A stretch of DNA of 64,000 nucleotides, taken from contig OZ038422.1 of NCBI GenBank assembly GCA_964036155.1, forward strand, positions 9,261,201 through 9,325,200, read 5' to 3'. A model generated the notes under the pieces. That model searched no databases. It saw only the letters and a program-made list of their open reading frames with translations, and was not told where the DNA came from. The DNA comes from Diploscapter coronatus (lineage: Eukaryota; Nematoda; Chromadorea; Rhabditida; Rhabditidae). A program made the position numbers and the translations under genes. Positions 60,748 to 64,000 of this stretch are shown here, one piece after another. Numbering within the stretch: position 1 is the first letter of the stretch; each line of letters starts with the position of its first letter.

Positions 60748-63413
60748 ATGCCAGCGACGATTGGAATCGATTTGGGCACAACGTTTTCGTGCATCGCCAC
60801 AATTGGTCCAAGCGGAGAGCCTGAGGCCATTGCCAATTTTGATAGTCAATTTCGAATTTAGCTATCATTTGCTTAGGTTAAATATTTACAGGTTCCTATA
60901 CGACTCCATCTGTAGTCGCATATTCAAAAAGCGGAGTTCTAGTCGGCAGATCGGCAGTCAAATCATTAACTCCACCTGAAAATGTTATATACGGTATAAT
61001 TGAACAAGGTATAATTGAAATCGATTTAAACAACCAAATCTTAGATTCCAAACGCTTCATCGGTCGACAATTCAATGATGAATCTGTACAAAATGATATG
61101 CAATCATGGCCGTTTAAAGTTATCGATATTGAGGCTAGAAATAATTTAAAATTTCTAGCGAATGTTAATATTTCTAGGGAAAGCCGTTTGTAAAATTAAT
61201 ACATGAAGGCACAAATAAAGAGCTATCAGCTGAAGAAATTTCTGCAGAAGTTCTGAAGATGATGAAAATGATTGCAAAGGTAAATTGCATTAAATCATGT
61301 TTTTCATGAATGTCATAACTCACAGTCATTTGTTTCAGCAATATCTTAGCGAAGAAGTGACTAAAGCAGTCATAACAGTCCCTGCTAACTTCGACCAGCG
61401 TCAGCGTCACGCAACGATGGAAGCGGCAAAACTGGCTGGAATCGAAGTGATTCGGTTGATTAATGAGCCGACTGCTGCTGCAATTGCTTATGGAGTTCAC
61501 AATGAAGGAATGAAAAACGTCCTCGTTTACGATTTTGGAGGGGGTTAGTTTACCAATCAGTTTTCAAACTTTAAACTAAAACGAATAGTTGCTTTGTATT
61601 CTTCGTATGAAATCCAGTAGTTACAGTAATGAAGTTCCTAATTTTGATTTACACATTCGAAAACTATTGCATCAGTCAAATATTAATTGCTCAGGTACCT
61701 TCGATGTTTCAATTGTTAAATGCGAAGGAACCAATAAAATAGAAGTTTTGTCAACAGCAGGACATAAGCATTTGGGTATATATTTTATATATAAAAGGAA
61801 TACTTAGCAGGCATTATCAATTTAGGCGGTCAAGATATCGATAAAATCATTGTGGAATATTTTCTGAGTAATTTTAAAGATTTTCCCAAAAATAATGCCA
61901 AAATGATGAAACGTCTGCTCGAAGCGTGTACTGAGGCAAAGATTACGCTGTCATCTTATGAAACGACAATTATATGCGTACATATTATAATTAAGTTCTA
62001 TTAAAACAATAAGGTTCAATTTAGATAGATCGTGTCGATTCAGATGAAAGCTGGGAACTAGAATTGAATCGTGACAAATTCAACGAATTATGTGGGAAAG
62101 TTTTTCTAGGCACACTTGATATAGTCAATGAGGCGTTAAACCAGGCTAATTTGAAAGAAAATGACATTGATAGAGTGGTAAAATACCATAATGTCATCAA
62201 TTGTAAGTTGATTTATAACTTTTTAGATACTAGCAGGTGGCTCAACGCGCATAGTAATGGTTAAGAACTTGCTCAAGGAAAAGTTTGGCGAAAGAAAGAT
62301 TTGGTATTTCCTCATTTCTTCACTAACAATAATTTTGTAAATTACGATTTTAAATTAATTAAAGGAATCGTCATAATCCCGACGAAGTTGTGGCGAAAGG
62401 AGCAGCTCTTGTTGCAAATTCATTTTTGAACGCTTCATCCAACGATAACATTCAATTGCTATTCAATGACATCGTTCCGTTATCGATAGGGCAAAGAATT
62501 CATGGAAAGTTAATGTACTTTGCTATCAAAAGAGGGACAAGATATCCATGCAAAGTGCTGAATAGTTATTATACTTTCTATAATTAGCGAATAAATTTAG
62601 GCAGAACAAATTGCTGTATTGGGTCAAGATAACCAAAAATCGATGAATATCAATATCTATGAGGGAGAACGAAAACAATGCAAATATAATTTTAAAATCG
62701 GTAATATTAAATTAGATTTGAAAAATCGGAACAGCAGAAGAGGATACGAAATTAAGGTACTCTATTTTATTCAAAAGAATTTGAAAGTGAAGACAAAGGC
62801 GAACAAATTTAGACGATATTTGAAATAGATCAAAATGGTCTCCTTCATGTGACTCAGATAGAAGTCGAAAATGGAAATAGTGCATCGATTGCTATTCAAT
62901 ATGACGGATGTCCGCATAAGGATGTTAGCATCAAGTTTGAAACATCATTTTATAATTGTTTCATAACTTTAGGCAAATATCGAAGACATTGTTGCAGAAG
63001 CAAAGGGGCATAAAGAAGAAGATGATGAATTTGAAATGCTCATTTATATAAGATCCGCGTTTAAGTATCAAATTTACAGCATTAAACATACAACAAAAGA
63101 TGATGAATTGGTAATATTCTTATTATTAGTTTGAAAATTAACTTATTATTAATTTAGATGAGCAATAGTAATAAAAAAGAAATATTTAAAATCGTTAACG
63201 AATATCTTAAATGGGCTAAGAAAATTCCTAAGCCAATGGAATTATACGAGACAAAAATGAAAGAATTTATTAATATAATTCGAAGGTGTGGTTTTATTAG
63301 TTTTAAGATTTAAAATTTATAATTTGCAATCAATTTAGATATTATCCTTCGGTAGATGAAATTCTTACACTGAACATCCTCACTCGCGATATTGTGAAAA
63401 AATGGATAACCTA
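60748..63413 (+). CDS. Divergent Hsp70-family chaperone
   Basis: Hsp70 proteins are ATP-driven chaperones. All three family signatures are present: [10 protein letters not shown] near the start, [14 protein letters not shown] across the 61548/61695 junction, and [16 protein letters not shown] at about 62226. Other family stretches are [32 protein letters not shown] and [13 protein letters not shown]. The substrate-binding part is weakly conserved ([32 protein letters not shown]) and the end is IVKKWIT, without the cytosolic EEVD or the ER retention signal. At least 12 exons with AATTTAG acceptors run to a TAG at 63411-63413. The model has one likely GC-AG intron after GTTATCGATATTGAG (about 61132). 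A canonical alternative would drop five residues. There is no signal peptide, so it is probably cytosolic. The ATPase core looks intact; the altered lid and tail suggest a specialised paralogue. Confidence 0.85.
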
Positions 63414-64000
63414 GGCATAATTGGAATTCGCATGTTATGAAGCAAGATGCATATTAGTTTTCATTTTTAATTGTATTCCAAAGAGACTACACTTTTTTTT
63501 TTTTATAAATTATTCAATAAATTTTTTCATGTTTTTTTAAAACTATTTCCAATACTTGTGCTGAATGTATCGTTTTAAAAATTGCTATGAATTTATAGCG
63601 TGCTAATTTTGAGTTACGTATTTCATTTTATATTGATACTTGCTTTTGAAATTTATTCCTTTGAATATTTTTGTAGAAATGTCTGATGGAAAGAAACGAG
63701 ATCGATCATCGAGGTAGAAGCTGATACCGCCTACCCGTACTCCGTTTACAAGTACAATGAGAGTTAACATCGGAGTTTTTCATGGATCTTGTAAGGCTAG
63801 TGCCCCGCTGTGTAGGGAAGAGAATCTTTTACCACATTATTTCACATCGTTTGAGGGCTTGAATTTTGTCTTGCATAGGTAGGTCGCGATGTTGCATGAG
63901 CTGAAGCTGGCATTAAACGTCTGCTGGAGGACTGGACAAACCCTTGATCTGCTCAGAACGGTGTTTGTCGGCGTAGCTTGCACTACAGCTGAAGACCTTA
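63414..64000. other. Right flank, possible partial gene
   Basis: After the Hsp70-like 3' UTR (AATAAA near 63517), short open frames remain. One runs from ATG at 63889 to the window end without a stop (MLHELKLALNVCWRTGQTLD...). It follows an acceptor-like TTGCATAG with an in-frame stop between. The minus strand is also open over part of it. Base composition turns more GC-rich at about 63700, which would fit coding sequence. No family is recognised. Confidence 0.3.

Noticed and set aside
1..64000. CRISPR arrays, bacterial operons, ribosome binding sites, prophage
   Set aside because: The window is clearly eukaryotic with spliced genes; no such structures were seen.
1..64000. tRNA or rRNA genes
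   Set aside because: No cloverleaf with a GGTTCGAATCC-type arm and no rRNA-like stretch was recognised by eye; a tRNA scan could still find a weak one.

Overview
This is a eukaryotic window, almost certainly from a nematode. It is AT-rich, and genes are split into many small exons by short introns that nearly always end in a T-rich TTTTCAG or TTTAG acceptor, the typical worm splice signal. The gene content agrees: an EFF-1/AFF-1-type cell fusogen, a ferrochelatase-like pseudoenzyme, an NRBP pseudokinase and a secreted Kunitz/cysteine-repeat protein. I cannot name the species. All gene models below were spliced by eye, so single exon edges may be wrong by a few bases.

Layout. 1.9-5.6 kb (minus): type I membrane protein of the FF fusogen family. 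7.4-13.1 kb (minus): RFWD3-type RING plus WD40 ubiquitin ligase with a long acidic Ser-rich N-terminus; one intron carries a ~200 bp fold-back element. 13.7-16.1 kb (plus, divergent from RFWD3): ferrochelatase-like protein without the catalytic His and Glu segments. 16.1-28.2 kb: 12 kb without recognisable coding sequence, rich in pyrimidine or purine tracts, probably the regulatory and 5' UTR territory of the next gene. 28.2-37.4 kb (plus): nrbp-1 pseudokinase, 20 exons plus one likely cassette exon. 40.2-47.5 kb (plus): large secreted protein with five Kunitz-like units between Cys-rich repeats. 48.4-49.0 kb (plus): small secreted orphan. 49.1-52.2 kb (minus): Costars/ABRA actin-regulatory protein with an internal alternative start. 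54.6-55.9 kb (minus): F-box/Kelch protein. 57.5-58.3 kb (minus): secreted Gly/His/Tyr-rich repeat protein with a TATA box. 59.0-60.1 kb (plus): small protein kinase with a possible myristoylation signal and a duplicated N-terminus. 60.7-63.4 kb (plus): divergent Hsp70.

The genes are separate housekeeping, cuticle/secretory and signalling loci rather than a pathway or an operon. The left two thirds hold conserved genes with long regulatory gaps. The right third (54-64 kb) is denser, more AT-rich and holds fast-evolving family members (F-box/Kelch, kinase, Hsp70, His-rich peptide), resembling the arm-like regions of nematode chromosomes. The items most worth following up are the FF fusogen, the dead ferrochelatase, the Kunitz units lacking one disulfide, the Costars start embedded in an exon, and several fold-back elements in introns.
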